Below, piece by piece: positions 37,836 through 47,800 of a DNA stretch of 64,000 bases; the stretch's first letter is position 1, and each line of letters starts with the position of its first letter. Source of the stretch: Rothia nasimurium (GTDB lineage: Bacteria > Actinomycetota > Actinomycetes > Actinomycetales > Micrococcaceae); assembly GCF_928382285.1 (NCBI RefSeq), contig NZ_CAKMSS010000008.1, positions 1 through 64,000 of the forward strand, given 5' to 3'. The notes below the pieces were generated by a model. That model searched no databases and had not been told where the DNA came from. It was given only the letters and a program-made list of their open reading frames with translations. The position numbers and the translations under genes are program-made.

Positions 37836-37857
37836 ATAAGCGTTTTGATTCCCGAAG

Positions 37858-37968
37858 AGATAGGGCGGGCTCATAGCGAAGCTGCTGGCTCCGGGGCTGG
37901 CGTGAATCGCGCGTGAGCGTCAGCGAACCTGCGAGAGGGTCGGCAGCGAGCATGAGCCTGCCCTATCT
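37858..37968 (+). repeat. Palindromic intergenic repeat, element E (short form)
   Basis: Locus-specific arms AGATAGGGCGGGCTCAT and ATGAGCCTGCCCTATCT surround the family core (AGCGAAGCTGCTGGCT, GGGGCTGGCGTGAATCGC, GAGAGGGTCGGCAGCGAGC). It lies between the convergent VWA and purH genes, 37 bp from the purH stop. Confidence 0.88.
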
Positions 37969-38005
37969 TCGTCACGAATAAGCTAACCTAATTCGTTTGG
38001 AAGGC

Positions 38006-39613
38006 CTAGTGGAAGAAGTGACGAGCTCCGGTGAAGTACATAGTCACTCCCGCTTCCTTGGCTGCAGCGATGACCTCTTCATCGCGGATGGAGCCGCCGG
38101 GCTGTACGACTGCGCGGACGCCGGCGTCCAGGAGTACCTGGAGGCCGTCGGCGAAGGGGAAGAAGGCGTCTGAGGCTGCGACGGAGCCGCGGGCGCGTTC
38201 GGCGCCTTCTGCGAGGGTGTTGGCGCGTTCGACGGAGAGGCGGCAGGAATCAACGCGGTTGACCTGGCCCATGCCGATGCCGACGGCAGCTCCGTCGTTG
38301 GCGAGCAGGATGGCGTTGGATTTGGCGGCGCGTAGGGCCTTCCAGGCGAATTCGAGGTCGGCGAGGGTGGCTTCGTCGGCGGCGTCACCGGCGACGAGCT
38401 GCCAGTTTTCGACCTTGTCACCGTCGGCGTGTAGGCGGTCGGCGTCCTGGAAGAGGGCGCCGCCGGAGACCTGGCGGTATTCGATGGTGTCGCGGGCGAA
38501 GCCTTCGGGGAGCTGGAGGATGCGCAGGTTCTTTTTGGTCTGCAGGATTTCCAGGGCTTCGGGGGCGTAGGAGGGGGCGATGATGACCTCGGTGAAGATG
38601 CCCTTGACGGTTTCTGCCATGGCTGCGGTAACTTCGCGGTTGGCTGCGATGACGCCGCCGTAGGCTGAGAGGGGGTCGCAGGCGTGGGCCTTGGCGTGGG
38701 CGTCGGCGATGGGGTCGGCTGCGTCTGCTGCGCCGATGGCGATGCCGCAGGGGTTGTTGTGCTTGATGATGGCGACGGCAGGTTCGTCGAAATCGTAGGC
38801 GGCGCGTAGGGCGGCGTCACCGTCGACGTAGTTGTTGTAGCTCATGGCCTTGCCGCCGAGCAGTTCTGCCTGGGCGATGCCGGGGGTTGCAGCGGGGTCG
38901 ACGTAGAGGGCGCCTGCCTGGTGGGGGTTTTCGCCGTAGCGCAGGGATTCGGAGCGTTCGAAGGCGAGTCCGGCGAAGGGGGGCCAGTAGTTGGCGTCTT
39001 CGTCCTGTTCGAACTGGGCTGCGGTCCAGGTGGCGACTGCGGTGTCGTAGGCGGCGGTGTGGGCGAAAGCGGCGGACGCCAGGCGGCGGCGTTCTGCAAG
39101 GTTGAAGCCACCTGCCTTGGCGGCTTCAACGACCTGGCCGTACTTGGCGGGGTCTACGACGATAGCGACGGCGTCGTGGTTCTTGGCTGCTGCGCGCACC
39201 ATGGAGGGGCCGCCGATGTCGATTTTTTCGATGATGGCGTCCTGGTCGGCACCGGAGGCTACAGTTTCAACGAAGGGGTAGAGGTTGACGACGACCAGGT
39301 CGAAGGCCTCGATGTCCATGTCTTTGAGGGTGTCGATGTGGTCCTGCTTGCGGCGGTCTGCCAGGATGCCAGCGTGGACGCGGGGGTGCAGGGTTTTGAC
39401 GCGGCCTTCGAGGCATTCGGGGAAGCCGGTGATGTCGGAGACTTCGGTGACGGGCACGCCGGCTGCGGCGATGGTGGAGGCGGTTGAACCGGTGGAGACA
39501 ATAGCGACGCCGGCTTCGTGCAGGCCCTTTGCTAGGTCTTCAAGGCCGGTCTTGTCGTAGACAGAGATGAGGGCACGCTTGAGCGGTACGCGGTCGAGCT
39601 CAATGAGACTCAC
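38006..39613 (-). CDS. purH: Bifunctional AICAR formyltransferase / IMP cyclohydrolase
   Basis: Last two steps of IMP synthesis. An N-terminal MGS-like cyclohydrolase domain ([33 protein letters not shown]) is followed by the transformylase domain with KHNNPCG and the C-terminal [12 protein letters not shown]. It is 535 aa, with a GTG start after GGAGT. It is downstream of purN on the same strand, 127 bp apart. folD and glyA elsewhere in the window supply its one-carbon donor. Confidence 0.97.
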   Translation of the reverse strand: MSLIELDRVPLKRALISVYDKTGLEDLAKGLHEAGVAIVSTGSTASTIAAAGVPVTEVSDITGFPECLEGRVKTLHPRVHAGILADRRKQDHIDTLKDMDIEAFDLVVVNLYPFVETVASGADQDAIIEKIDIGGPSMVRAAAKNHDAVAIVVDPAKYGQVVEAAKAGGFNLAERRRLASAAFAHTAAYDTAVATWTAAQFEQDEDANYWPPFAGLAFERSESLRYGENPHQAGALYVDPAATPGIAQAELLGGKAMSYNNYVDGDAALRAAYDFDEPAVAIIKHNNPCGIAIGAADAADPIADAHAKAHACDPLSAYGGVIAANREVTAAMAETVKGIFTEVIIAPSYAPEALEILQTKKNLRILQLPEGFARDTIEYRQVSGGALFQDADRLHADGDKVENWQLVAGDAADEATLADLEFAWKALRAAKSNAILLANDGAAVGIGMGQVNRVDSCRLSVERANTLAEGAERARGSVAASDAFFPFADGLQVLLDAGVRAVVQPGGSIRDEEVIAAAKEAGVTMYFTGARHFFH

Positions 39614-39740
39614 AGATTAACTCCGTTTCTTTTGCTGCCGGGTTGGGCCGGGTCAGCAGGTGGTTACGTGGGTGTGAGTCGTTTTGGTAAGGAGCCCCGA
39701 CCCTAGGCCCAGCCCCGTGGTGCGGGGCTAAACTTGTGGG

Positions 39741-40319
39741 TTAGGCTGGTTCGCCGTTGAGGTCTTGAGCTAGGCGGGCGATGGTTTCTACCAGGAGCAC
39801 TCGCTCTTTGACCTTGATACGCTCGTGCAGGGTTTCTTCGGTGTCGTCATCGAGGACGTCGACGGCGGCTTGGGCCAGGATGGGGCCGGTGTCGACGCCG
39901 GAGTCGACCAGGTGCACGGTGAGCCCGGTGACTTTGACCCCGTGGGCAAGGGCGTCGCGCACGCCGTGGGCTCCTGGGAAGGACGGCAGCAGGGCGGGGT
40001 GGGTGTTGATGATGCGGTTTTTGAAGCGGTCAACGAGCTGGGCGTCGACGATGCGCATGAAGCCGGCGAAGATGATGTAGTCGCCGCCGTAGCTGGCAAT
40101 TTTTTCTTCCAGGGCGCGGTTCCAGGCTTCGCGGGTGTCGTAGCTGGAAGGTTCTACGAGGAAGGTCTCGATTCCGGCTGCTTCTGCTCGTTCGATTCCC
40201 AGGCAGGGCTTGTCGGCACCCACGGCCAGGACCGTGGCGTTCAGGTCGCCGACTGCTACGGAGTCAAGGATGGACTGTAAATTTGTGCCCGATCCGGACA
40301 CCATCACCACAATGCGCAT
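39741..40319 (-). CDS. purN: Phosphoribosylglycinamide formyltransferase
   Basis: Third step of purine synthesis, using 10-formyl-THF. GSGTNLQSIL (phosphate loop), NTHPALLPSFPG (catalytic Asn and His) and HLVDSGVDTGPI (catalytic Asp) are all present. The ATG at 40319 is chosen because the alignable protein starts there and a TAAACT hexamer lies exactly 7 nt before it; the ORF upstream has no family match. It is 192 aa. Confidence 0.96.
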   Translation of the reverse strand: MRIVVMVSGSGTNLQSILDSVAVGDLNATVLAVGADKPCLGIERAEAAGIETFLVEPSSYDTREAWNRALEEKIASYGGDYIIFAGFMRIVDAQLVDRFKNRIINTHPALLPSFPGAHGVRDALAHGVKVTGLTVHLVDSGVDTGPILAQAAVDVLDDDTEETLHERIKVKERVLLVETIARLAQDLNGEPA

Positions 40320-40326
40320 ACAGAAA

Positions 40327-40332
40327 AGTTTA
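40327..40332 (-). promoter_or_regulatory. -10 of a leaderless purN transcript
   Basis: TAAACT on the minus strand followed by TTTCTGT and the ATG at 40319. Confidence 0.5.
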
Positions 40333-40417
40333 TCGCATGCGAGCGCCAACACACTGCCGCGTTTTCATGCTGAGACGCCAGCAGTTTGTGCTGTGTGAGG
40401 CGGGTGGCAGAGCGCGG

Positions 40418-40423
40418 TAAGGT
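40418..40423 (+). promoter_or_regulatory. -10 of a leaderless transcript for the small membrane protein
   Basis: TAAGGT followed by GGTAGGT (7 nt) and the ATG at 40431. It is divergent from the purN promoter about 85 bp away. Confidence 0.45.
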
Positions 40424-40430
40424 GGTAGGT

Positions 40431-40844
40431 ATGTCTGACACCGTGCGTCCTTCTGCCCAGCTGCCCTCTGACCGTGTGCTTGAGAATATCAAGGTGTGGT
40501 CCCGCCTGTCGTTTTTGGCGATGGTTGCTACGGTGGCTAGCACCTCGTACCCGGGCTGGTTTGCCGCGGTAACAGCGACCCTGGCGGTGCTGACCTTCAC
40601 TCTTGCCACGGTGACCCTGGTGAAAATGGTGGGGGCTAAGTTTCCCGCTTTTTCGGTGGTGCTCATGGTCATGGTGATGCTCTGGTCGCTCTTTTTGGGC
40701 TTCGCCGCGCTGGTTCAGCTGATTTTTGTGGACGCCACCATCGCCTACGCGGAATGCCTGCAGCAGGCTGTGACCCTGAGCCGCCAGCAGCAGTGCACCT
40801 CGCAAATGAGCGACGGCCTGCTGCAGCAGCTCATGGGGCAGTAA
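40431..40844 (+). CDS. Small integral membrane protein of unknown function
   Basis: A 137-aa protein with three hydrophobic helices (about residues 22-42, 45-65, 72-97) and a short Gln/Cys-containing C-terminal tail outside the last helix (AECLQQAVTLSRQQQCTSQM). No family was recognised. The ATG at 40431 is preferred to an upstream one because a TANNNT-7-ATG promoter lies directly before it. It is divergent from purN, a place often held by small membrane proteins in this family of bacteria. Confidence 0.75.
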   Translation: MSDTVRPSAQLPSDRVLENIKVWSRLSFLAMVATVASTSYPGWFAAVTATLAVLTFTLATVTLVKMVGAKFPAFSVVLMVMVMLWSLFLGFAALVQLIFVDATIAYAECLQQAVTLSRQQQCTSQMSDGLLQQLMGQ

Positions 40845-40870
40845 GTTTTGAGTAGTTACCTTATACGCAA

Positions 40871-41034
40871 AGGTGGCCCAGACTCACGCTCGCTGCCGAC
40901 CCTCTCGCCCGGTTCGCTAGCGCTCACAAGGGCGATTCACGCCCCGCCTTGCGGCGGATTCCGTTCGCTCTTGTGTGCTGACGCACCCGCTCACTCCATC
41001 GAGCCAGCAGCTTCGCTGCGAGTCTGGGCCACCT
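40871..41034 (-). repeat. Palindromic intergenic repeat, element F (long form)
   Basis: Arms AGGTGGCCCAGACTC (from 40871) and GAGTCTGGGCCACCT (41020-41034) are perfect complements and unique to this locus. The core carries both family ends and the long-form insert with its CCGCC/GGCGG mini-hairpin. It fills the gap between two convergent genes, 26 bp and 4 bp from their stops. Confidence 0.9.
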
Positions 41035-41038
41035 CTTA

Positions 41039-42868
41039 CTAAGCTTCAGTTTCCTTGCCCGTGCCTTCTGCCAGCTCTTCGAGGCGTTTTTGGCGGCGGG
41101 CACGCAGGGACTTAGGACGCTTCACCACGGGCCGGAAGGGCACAGCGGGTTCTTCAGTTTCAGTCTCGGGTGTAGCCTCTGCTTCTGCTTCACCAGATGC
41201 GGTATCTTCAGCTTCGTTTTCAGGCGCTACTTCCTCAGTCTCAGGAGCAGCTTCATCGCTCTCGGCCGGCTCGTCGCTCTCGGCCGGCTGGGTCTGCTCA
41301 CGGTCAGCCATGATGCGGGCCAGCGCCAGCGCAGCGGCGCCCTTCTCGCTGGAGGCCGCAACCGACCCGCCCTCAGCGGGGGTCTTATCACCGGCGTCCT
41401 GATTCTCTAGCTCACCCGGTTCTACGTCTACCTGCTCGGTGGCATCCGGCTGGGCAGTGTCCGGCTGGTCAGCCCCAGCCTTTTTTGCCTTACGCTCGGC
41501 GCGGGCCGCTGCCTTCTGTGCCTTGGCCTCGGCGCGGGCTGCGCGCTTCTGCTCGCGGGTGGGCTTGGCCTGGGCAAATCGCTCCAGTTCACCGGAGGTG
41601 TCGCGCACCAGCAGGTGGGCAAGGCCCAGCCCCAGCATGGTACCGGCCGCCAGCAGCACGGCAGAGAAGGCCCCAAAGGTGAGGGGGTGCGGGCCGATCG
41701 CCGTGAAGCGTCCCAGCCCCAGCGACCCGTTAGCGGCCCAGCCCAGCAGGGTGGTCAGAAGGAAGGTCGGCAGCAGGGTCAGGACGGCAAGCCCCAGGGT
41801 AGAGAGGGGCCAAGACAGCCAGCGGAACCGAATCTTGAGGGAAAGCCACTCGTCAAAGTGGTTTTCGCCTTCGCGGAAGAACCACCAGCCGCCCAGGGCA
41901 CCGGCGGCTAGGGGCACGGCAAGGGCCAGGTAGCCCCAGGGTTCGGACGCGTGCGGCAGCGCCCCCAGCACCGGCAGGGAGGGCATGACCCCCACGTTGG
42001 TGCCGGTCAGGTCAACGGAGGTGCCGGTGCCCAGGGCAAAGCCTGCGCCGGAGCTCCACGCCATGGAGTAGACCACCAGGTTCACGAGCAAACCCAGCTG
42101 CAGCAGGGTTAGGGCTAGGCCGCCGACGGCACCAGCGTGCAGGGTCTGATAAAGGGAGACGACGTCGTCCCAGTGCCAGAAGAGGGTGACCACCAGCAGC
42201 AGGGCGCCACCGGCCACAAAGGCCAGTACGCTCACCAGGGCCGCCCTCAGCAGGGCCCAGACGTAGGAGCCTGCCCAGCGGGAATACTGGCTGAATTTCT
42301 TCACCCAGTCGGCCGCGTTCACACCGATCATGGCGGCTAGCGAGCGCGATTCGGCGTACCCGCCCAAGATAATGCCCAGGGCAGCTACCCAGAGGGGTAT
42401 CAGGGCAGCAAGGACGGGTGAGGTGGAGAAGAAGTCGTTAGTGGACAGCAGGCTCACCCCTGCGCCCACCACGGCGTAGGCGAGAAGACCACCGGCCAGG
42501 GGCTGCCAGAACTGGCCCTCGTAGCTGGCGCGGGCCAGGCGGCGGCCGGAGCGGTAGCAGAGGGCTAGGGGGATCAGGGTGAGGCCCAGGGGGACTAGGC
42601 TCATGGTGCCGGTCACCGCCGAGAAGACCCCCTGCTCGGGGATATCCATGTTCAGGGGCACACCGTGAACCAGCAGCCACAGGTGCCCGGCCACAGAGAC
42701 AGCACCGGCTAGGGTACCGCTGCTGTTGAAGCCGTTGGTGTACCAGACCGCCACCAGGAGCAGGACGACGGTGAGGTAAGAGGCCAGCGCCACGAGGGCA
42801 AGCTCAACTGAGCCCTGCAGCCACAGGGGCATAGGGAGGGAATGTTTGGGGTGAGCGGTGGTATTCAT
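41039..42868 (-). CDS. DUF6350-like multi-spanning membrane protein
   Basis: A 609-aa protein with about ten hydrophobic segments in residues 15-430 and a long acidic/basic tail (430-609) rich in Ala, Glu and Lys (EKGAAALALARIM, PAESDEPAESDE). Position next to purN and purH and overall shape match the DUF6350 family of actinobacteria, whose role is unknown. The final 25 residues are strongly basic. Confidence 0.75.
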   Translation of the reverse strand: MNTTAHPKHSLPMPLWLQGSVELALVALASYLTVVLLLVAVWYTNGFNSSGTLAGAVSVAGHLWLLVHGVPLNMDIPEQGVFSAVTGTMSLVPLGLTLIPLALCYRSGRRLARASYEGQFWQPLAGGLLAYAVVGAGVSLLSTNDFFSTSPVLAALIPLWVAALGIILGGYAESRSLAAMIGVNAADWVKKFSQYSRWAGSYVWALLRAALVSVLAFVAGGALLLVVTLFWHWDDVVSLYQTLHAGAVGGLALTLLQLGLLVNLVVYSMAWSSGAGFALGTGTSVDLTGTNVGVMPSLPVLGALPHASEPWGYLALAVPLAAGALGGWWFFREGENHFDEWLSLKIRFRWLSWPLSTLGLAVLTLLPTFLLTTLLGWAANGSLGLGRFTAIGPHPLTFGAFSAVLLAAGTMLGLGLAHLLVRDTSGELERFAQAKPTREQKRAARAEAKAQKAAARAERKAKKAGADQPDTAQPDATEQVDVEPGELENQDAGDKTPAEGGSVAASSEKGAAALALARIMADREQTQPAESDEPAESDEAAPETEEVAPENEAEDTASGEAEAEATPETETEEPAVPFRPVVKRPKSLRARRQKRLEELAEGTGKETEA

Positions 42869-42967
42869 CGTCTTTCATCATGTCATGTTTCTCTGTTGTG
42901 TGCCTGATGGCTCCGGTAAACAGGGTAAGAGTGCGGTGAAGATAACCGGCCCAGCTCGCCCCGGCGG

Positions 42968-42973
42968 TAGAGT
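42968..42973 (+). promoter_or_regulatory. -10 of a leaderless dehydrogenase transcript
   Basis: TAGAGT, GGGAGCC (7 nt), then the ATG at 42981. GGGAG could alternatively serve as a weak ribosome site. Confidence 0.45.
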
Positions 42974-42980
42974 GGGAGCC

Positions 42981-43754
42981 ATGAGCAGTGAAACTTCATA
43001 TGTGATGATTACCGGCGCTTCGGCAGGTATCGGTGCCGAGTTTGCCCGCCAGTATGCAGCAGCCGGGTACAACCTGGTACTCACCGCCCGGCGGGCCGAT
43101 GCTCTAGAAGACCTAGCGGGCCAGCTGCGCGACAGGTTCGCGGTGGACGTTGAGGTAACCCCTGCCGATTTGCTGGTGGCGCAGGACGTCGCCCGCCTGG
43201 TTGAGCGCCTACAGCAGGTTGAGTGCCCCGTTGAGATACTGGTCAATAATGCGGGTTTCGGGCTTGGCAAGAGCTTTGATGCCGCACCGGTAGAGCGCCA
43301 CCTAGACCAGGTCGACGTACTGGCTAGGGTCCCGCTCCAGCTCATGCACACCGCAATTGTTGCCATGCTGCCTCGCGGACGGGGTCGCATTATTAACGTC
43401 GCCTCGGTGGCAGCCTTTACCCCCGGTGGTACCTACTCGGCAGTTAAACGTTTTCTGGTGGTGGCCTCAGAATCGGCCCACCTGCAGTATTCACATCGGG
43501 GTATCCATGTAACGGCCCTATGTCCGGGTCTAACCCGCTCAGAGTTCCACGATGCCATGGGCCAGGGCGAGCCCCGTCTACCGGACTTTTTATGGCTGAG
43601 CCCCCAACGGGTTGTTGCCGAAGGTATCGCTGCGGTCACGGTAGGTAAGCCGATCTGTGTGCCGTCCTTACCCTACAAACTAACGGTCGCAGCCGCACGG
43701 GTGCTACCCCGCCGGCTGGTGGCAGCTGCGATAGCGAGAACGCGAGACTATTAG
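42981..43754 (+). CDS. Short-chain dehydrogenase/reductase
   Basis: NAD(P)-dependent oxidoreductase of the classical SDR type: cofactor loop TGASAGIGAEFARQYA, NNAG, the catalytic Ser region INVASVAAF and the YSAVK Tyr-Lys pair. It is 257 aa. The ATG at 42981 matches the family start; 41 codons upstream in the ORF overlap the divergent membrane-protein promoter. The substrate is unknown. Element G starts 3 bp after its stop. Confidence 0.92.
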   Translation: MSSETSYVMITGASAGIGAEFARQYAAAGYNLVLTARRADALEDLAGQLRDRFAVDVEVTPADLLVAQDVARLVERLQQVECPVEILVNNAGFGLGKSFDAAPVERHLDQVDVLARVPLQLMHTAIVAMLPRGRGRIINVASVAAFTPGGTYSAVKRFLVVASESAHLQYSHRGIHVTALCPGLTRSEFHDAMGQGEPRLPDFLWLSPQRVVAEGIAAVTVGKPICVPSLPYKLTVAAARVLPRRLVAAAIARTRDY

Positions 43755-43757
43755 ATA

Positions 43758-43883
43758 AGGTTCCGCAGGCTCACAGCGAAGCTGCTGGCTCGGCGGCTGG
43801 CGTGAATCGCTTGTGAGCGAAGCGAACCAGCGAGAGGGTCGGCAGCGAGCGTGAGCCTGTGGAACCCGTGAGCCTGTGGAACC
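43758..43883 (+). repeat. Palindromic intergenic repeat, element G (short form) with duplicated right arm
   Basis: Left arm AGGTTCCGCAGGCTCAC (43758-43774). Its complement occurs twice in tandem on the right (43851-43866 and 43868-43883). The core is nearly identical to element E. It lies 3 bp from the dehydrogenase stop and 13 bp from the VapC stop. Confidence 0.9.
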
Positions 43884-43896
43884 TATGTTGCGGAAT

Positions 43897-44328
43897 CTAG
43901 TCTTCCCAGGGATCCACCGCCGGGACGCCCCAGGACTTATAAATCTCGGCCTTGCTCGAAATAATCTCAAGCTGGTGGACGGTGGCGGTGGCTGCCATCA
44001 GGCCCTCAAGGGCTGCTGTGGCGAGAGGGGCGGGGCGCTGCCCGCCAACCAGGTGGAGGTGCTTCTCGGCGTGGCGTCCGGCCCACTCTAGCGCTACCTT
44101 CGCGTCAACCTCTAGGACGTGGGAGTCGAAGCGGTCCATGAGCTCAGCGAGCCAGCGTTCGGTTTCTGGGTAGGGGTAGAGGCCCTTGAGCTCACCGAGG
44201 CTGAGCACCGAGATGTACATGGTGCGGTAGGAGCGGCGGCGCAGGCAGTTCACTACCTGCGGGTGCGGGGTGGCCTTGCGGATCTCAGCAAGGACATCGG
44301 AATCGAGAAGCAGACCTACCTGGCTCAT
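43897..44328 (-). CDS. VapC-like PIN-domain toxin
   Basis: Likely RNase toxin of a type II system (143 aa). The PIN active-site pattern is visible: LLLDSDVL at the N-terminus (first Asp), LSLGELKGL (Glu), a later acidic position in the DAKVALEWA region and an ATATVHQLEIISSKAEIYKSWGVPAVDPWED end typical of PIN proteins (NDxxF-like). It overlaps the upstream antitoxin frame by 4 bp. Confidence 0.85.
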   Translation of the reverse strand: MSQVGLLLDSDVLAEIRKATPHPQVVNCLRRRSYRTMYISVLSLGELKGLYPYPETERWLAELMDRFDSHVLEVDAKVALEWAGRHAEKHLHLVGGQRPAPLATAALEGLMAATATVHQLEIISSKAEIYKSWGVPAVDPWED

Positions 44329-44540
44329 GCAGCTTTCAGAACACCGTACTCAGTTGCAGGGATACCGCTGGGGTTGGGGGCCAGCAGGAAGTTGAGGAAT
44401 TCGCTGCGCTCGTTGGAGATGCGGGTGTAGTCCTGGATGCTCATTGCGGTGTAGCCGCCGCGGGCGGGTACAGAGGCAGCAGAGATGTTCTTCTGAACGG
44501 TGATGTGAGGACGGTGGGCGTGAGGTCGAGCGTTTGACAT
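44325..44540 (-). CDS. Putative antitoxin (Phd/YefM-like C-terminal half), N-terminus unclear
   Basis: A 71-aa frame directly upstream of and overlapping the toxin. GGYTAMSIQDYTRISNERSEFLNFLLAPN resembles the end of Phd/YefM antitoxins (a V-x-S-x-x-D-Y core followed by a FLxFL tail that binds the toxin). The expected N-terminal DNA-binding part is missing in this frame. No good ribosome site is seen at the ATG at 44540. The upstream 300 bp (44541-44853) carry no supported gene and may hold the frameshifted 5' part of this antitoxin plus the helicase promoter. Confidence 0.55.
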   Translation of the reverse strand: MSNARPHAHRPHITVQKNISAASVPARGGYTAMSIQDYTRISNERSEFLNFLLAPNPSGIPATEYGVLKAA

Positions 44541-44853
44541 GCCGTCGTTGCGCGTAAAGTGCGCATTCCTTTCGAAACTTGCTCTTGCCTGCACCAAACA
44601 GCGCCGAAATGCGCGATGCAGACCGCTTCGTCATCCGAGCCACCCGTGAACATGGGGTTGGCGTTCAACCAAAGTCGGAGCTTGACAGTTGAATCTCTTG
44701 AAGCTGGTAAAAGCATAACCCGCTGTTGGCGCTTCTGTAAACACCGGTCTCAGAAATTTTTCTTACTGTGACGAACCTGCCCGTGGGCGCTGTGGGTAAG
44801 GCGGTGCGATACGCTAGAAGACTAGGTATTTGCTCTGTTGTGAAGGTGTGCCT

Positions 44854-47800
44854 GTGTCTACTTCTTTCCCTGAAATCCCGGTGACAGCCCCCGCCATTAT
44901 TCGGCAGGTGGGCTCTGGTGCCTACACGCGGGGGCAGCGGTATATGCGGGAGGGTAACGTCATTCGTTACACCTATGACGAGCAGTCGCGGGTGCTGGAG
45001 GGGCAGGTGGCTGGCTCTGGTTCTGCCCCCTACACCGCGCGGGTGGCTTTCCCTGCGGAGGTCACCGCGGGCTCCTATGCTTTTTCGGCGACCTGTTCCT
45101 GCCCGGTGGCCCATAACTGCAAGCATGCGGTGGCGCTGATGCTGACCGCAATCGACCGTACGGCCAAGGCTAAGCGGGCTATGACGGCGTCCTCAAGTAC
45201 CTGGAAGACCACAGCGAGCGCCGACGAGAAGGTGCAGGAGATCCTGGAGATGGCCGATACGGTGGGCCTGCAGCGGGCTGCAGATCTGCTGAGGGAACAC
45301 CGGGGCGAGCAGGCGAGTGCCGGTACCGAGGAGCAGGCGGACGCCGGTGCTCGGGCTGGGCAGTCCCTGCCGGCTTGGCGGCGGTCCCTGGCCCATTCTC
45401 TTGCTGCCCGCCCCAGCTACGATAGCCGCAACCACCGGGTGACCGGTGCCCTTGATTTGCGCCTGGTGGTGCCCGGTAAGTACGGGTGGACCAAGAACAT
45501 CGGGGCGCCCCGCGTATCGCTTGAAGCTCGGCCCCTGATGATGGGGGCCCGCGGCAAGTGGATTAAGGGCGGTTTGAGCTGGGAGAAGTTTTCGGGCTCT
45601 GCCGCCGGGTCGGCGGGAACCGGTCTGCTCCCCGAGCACGCGGCCTGGTTCAATGAGTTTTACGCGGTGATTCGGGGCTCCCAGTCCATCTACTCCTCCC
45701 ACCGCGACTGGGCTTCTATCTCGAATGTGGATTCTTCCCTGCTCTGGCAGATGCTGGAATCTGCTAGCGAGGTGGGCCTGTCTATCCTCTTAGACGGCAA
45801 AGAAACCGGTCTGACTATCGCGAGCGCTCCCCAGGTTGAACTGGTCCTTGAACCGGTACCCGAGCGGGGGTCGTCCGCCGATGCCCTGCGCCTGACTCCC
45901 CTGCTCCGCTGGGGGGCCTACACCCTGCCCGCTAGTTTTACCCACAAGCTGGGCAATAACAGGCAGGGCTTTATCGCCCTGGGCGGGGCGGCCCAGGAGA
46001 CCTATGTGAAGGCTGCGGCCGCTGCCCGCTGGGAGTCCACCCTGCCCTCGGCTCTGGCCCAGGCTGAGGACGTAGCGCCCACGGACCGCCCCTCCTGGCT
46101 CACCGCCGACTCCGAGCTGGTGCTCATTCCCCTAGCTGAGCCGCTGGATGCGGTTGCCGAATCCCTGATATCCGGTGAGCCGGTCACCGTGCCGGCTACC
46201 GACGTCCCCGCCTTCTTTGCCGACTACTACCCTGCCCTCACCCGGGCACTGCCCATCTCAACGAGCAGCGAAGATCTTGAGCTGCCTGCCGTCCGTATGC
46301 CCACCCTGGTGCTGAGCATTGCCTTTGACGAGCCGGGCCCGCCCTTCACCGCCCACACCGCCTGGCACTGGGAGTACCCGGTCAACCCCACCGGCGACGA
46401 CAGCGACTTTCTCAGGCTCGATGCCCTGGGCTACCCCGGCGAAGACCGGGCCGATGTGCGCGATACCGCCCACGAGTACCGGGTGCTCAAAGAGGTTAAG
46501 AAGATTCGCCCCGGCGTGCCCTTCACCCGCCACTACACCGAGAACTGGGGCACCCGCACCCTGCTCGAAACCTATGTGCCCGACTACGAGCAGATTGAGG
46601 GTGTGCGGGTCGATATCAAGGGCCCAAAACCTGAGTTCCGTGAGCTTGACGAAGCCCCCGAAATCATCGTCACTGTGGACGACACCCGCCGCCGCGACTG
46701 GTTCGGGCTGGGCGTCGCTATCAAGGTCGGGGACTGGCATGTGGCCTTCTCAGAGGTCGTTGCTGCCCTGGCCAAGGGCCAAACCCACCTGCTCCTGGGC
46801 AATGGCCAGTACTTTGCCCTTGACCGGCCCGAATTCATGAAATTACAAGAGCTGTTGCGCGAAGCCGCTCAGCTCACCGATAAAACCGGGCCGCTTGAAA
46901 TCAACCGCCACCAGGTAGGCCTGTGGGAAGAACTCGAAGAGCTGGCCGCCGAAACCCAGACCGTGGCTGCCTGGGATGAGCAGGTCTCTGCCCTGCTCAA
47001 CCTCGATGACCACTCCCCCGCCGACGTGCCCACCACCCTACAGGCCACCCTGCGCCCCTACCAGGTAGAGGGCTACCAGTGGCTGGCCTTCCTCTGGGAA
47101 CACGGCTTAGGCGGGGTGCTGGCCGATGACATGGGCCTGGGTAAAACCCTGCAAACCATCGCCCTCTTCCTGCACGCCCAGCAGAAAAAGCAGGACGCTG
47201 CCAGCTCGCTGGGTGCCGCCCACCAGCCCGGCACACCAGAAGGTGGGGCGGACGCGTCCTCCCCCTTCCTGGTGGTCGCCCCCACCTCGGTGGTGCCCAA
47301 CTGGGTGCGGGAAATCAAGCGTTTTGCCCCCTCCCTCACGGTAGTGGGGGTGGAAGAGTCGGTACGAAAGTCGAAACGGCGACTGGCCGATACCGTTGCC
47401 GGAGCCGATGTTGTGGTGACCAGCTACGCCCTCTTCCGGCTCGATGAAGAACACTACTTTGAGATGGGTAGTCAGCAGCCCTTTGAGGGGCTGGTGCTTG
47501 ATGAGGCCCAGTTCGTCAAAAACGCCAAAACCAAGGCTCACCAGGCCGCCCGTGATCTGCCAGCCCGCGTCAAGATTGCGGTCACCGGCACCCCCATGGA
47601 AAACAACCTCATGGAATTATGGTCCATGTTCTCTATCGCTGCCCCGGGGCTCTTCCCCTCGGCCCGCGCCTTTAAGGACGTCTACGCCACCCCCATCGAA
47701 TCAGGGGAAGAGACCAAGGCCCTGGGCAGGCTGCGCCGCCGGATCCGTCCGCTCATGAAGCGCCGCACCAAAGAACTGGTGGCCGCCGACCTGCCCGAGA

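Noticed and set aside
44441..44716. A 91-codon minus-strand frame upstream of the VapC-like gene as the antitoxin
   Set aside because: It is out of frame with the Phd-like C-terminal motif and lacks any antitoxin feature; the overlapping 71-aa frame fits better.
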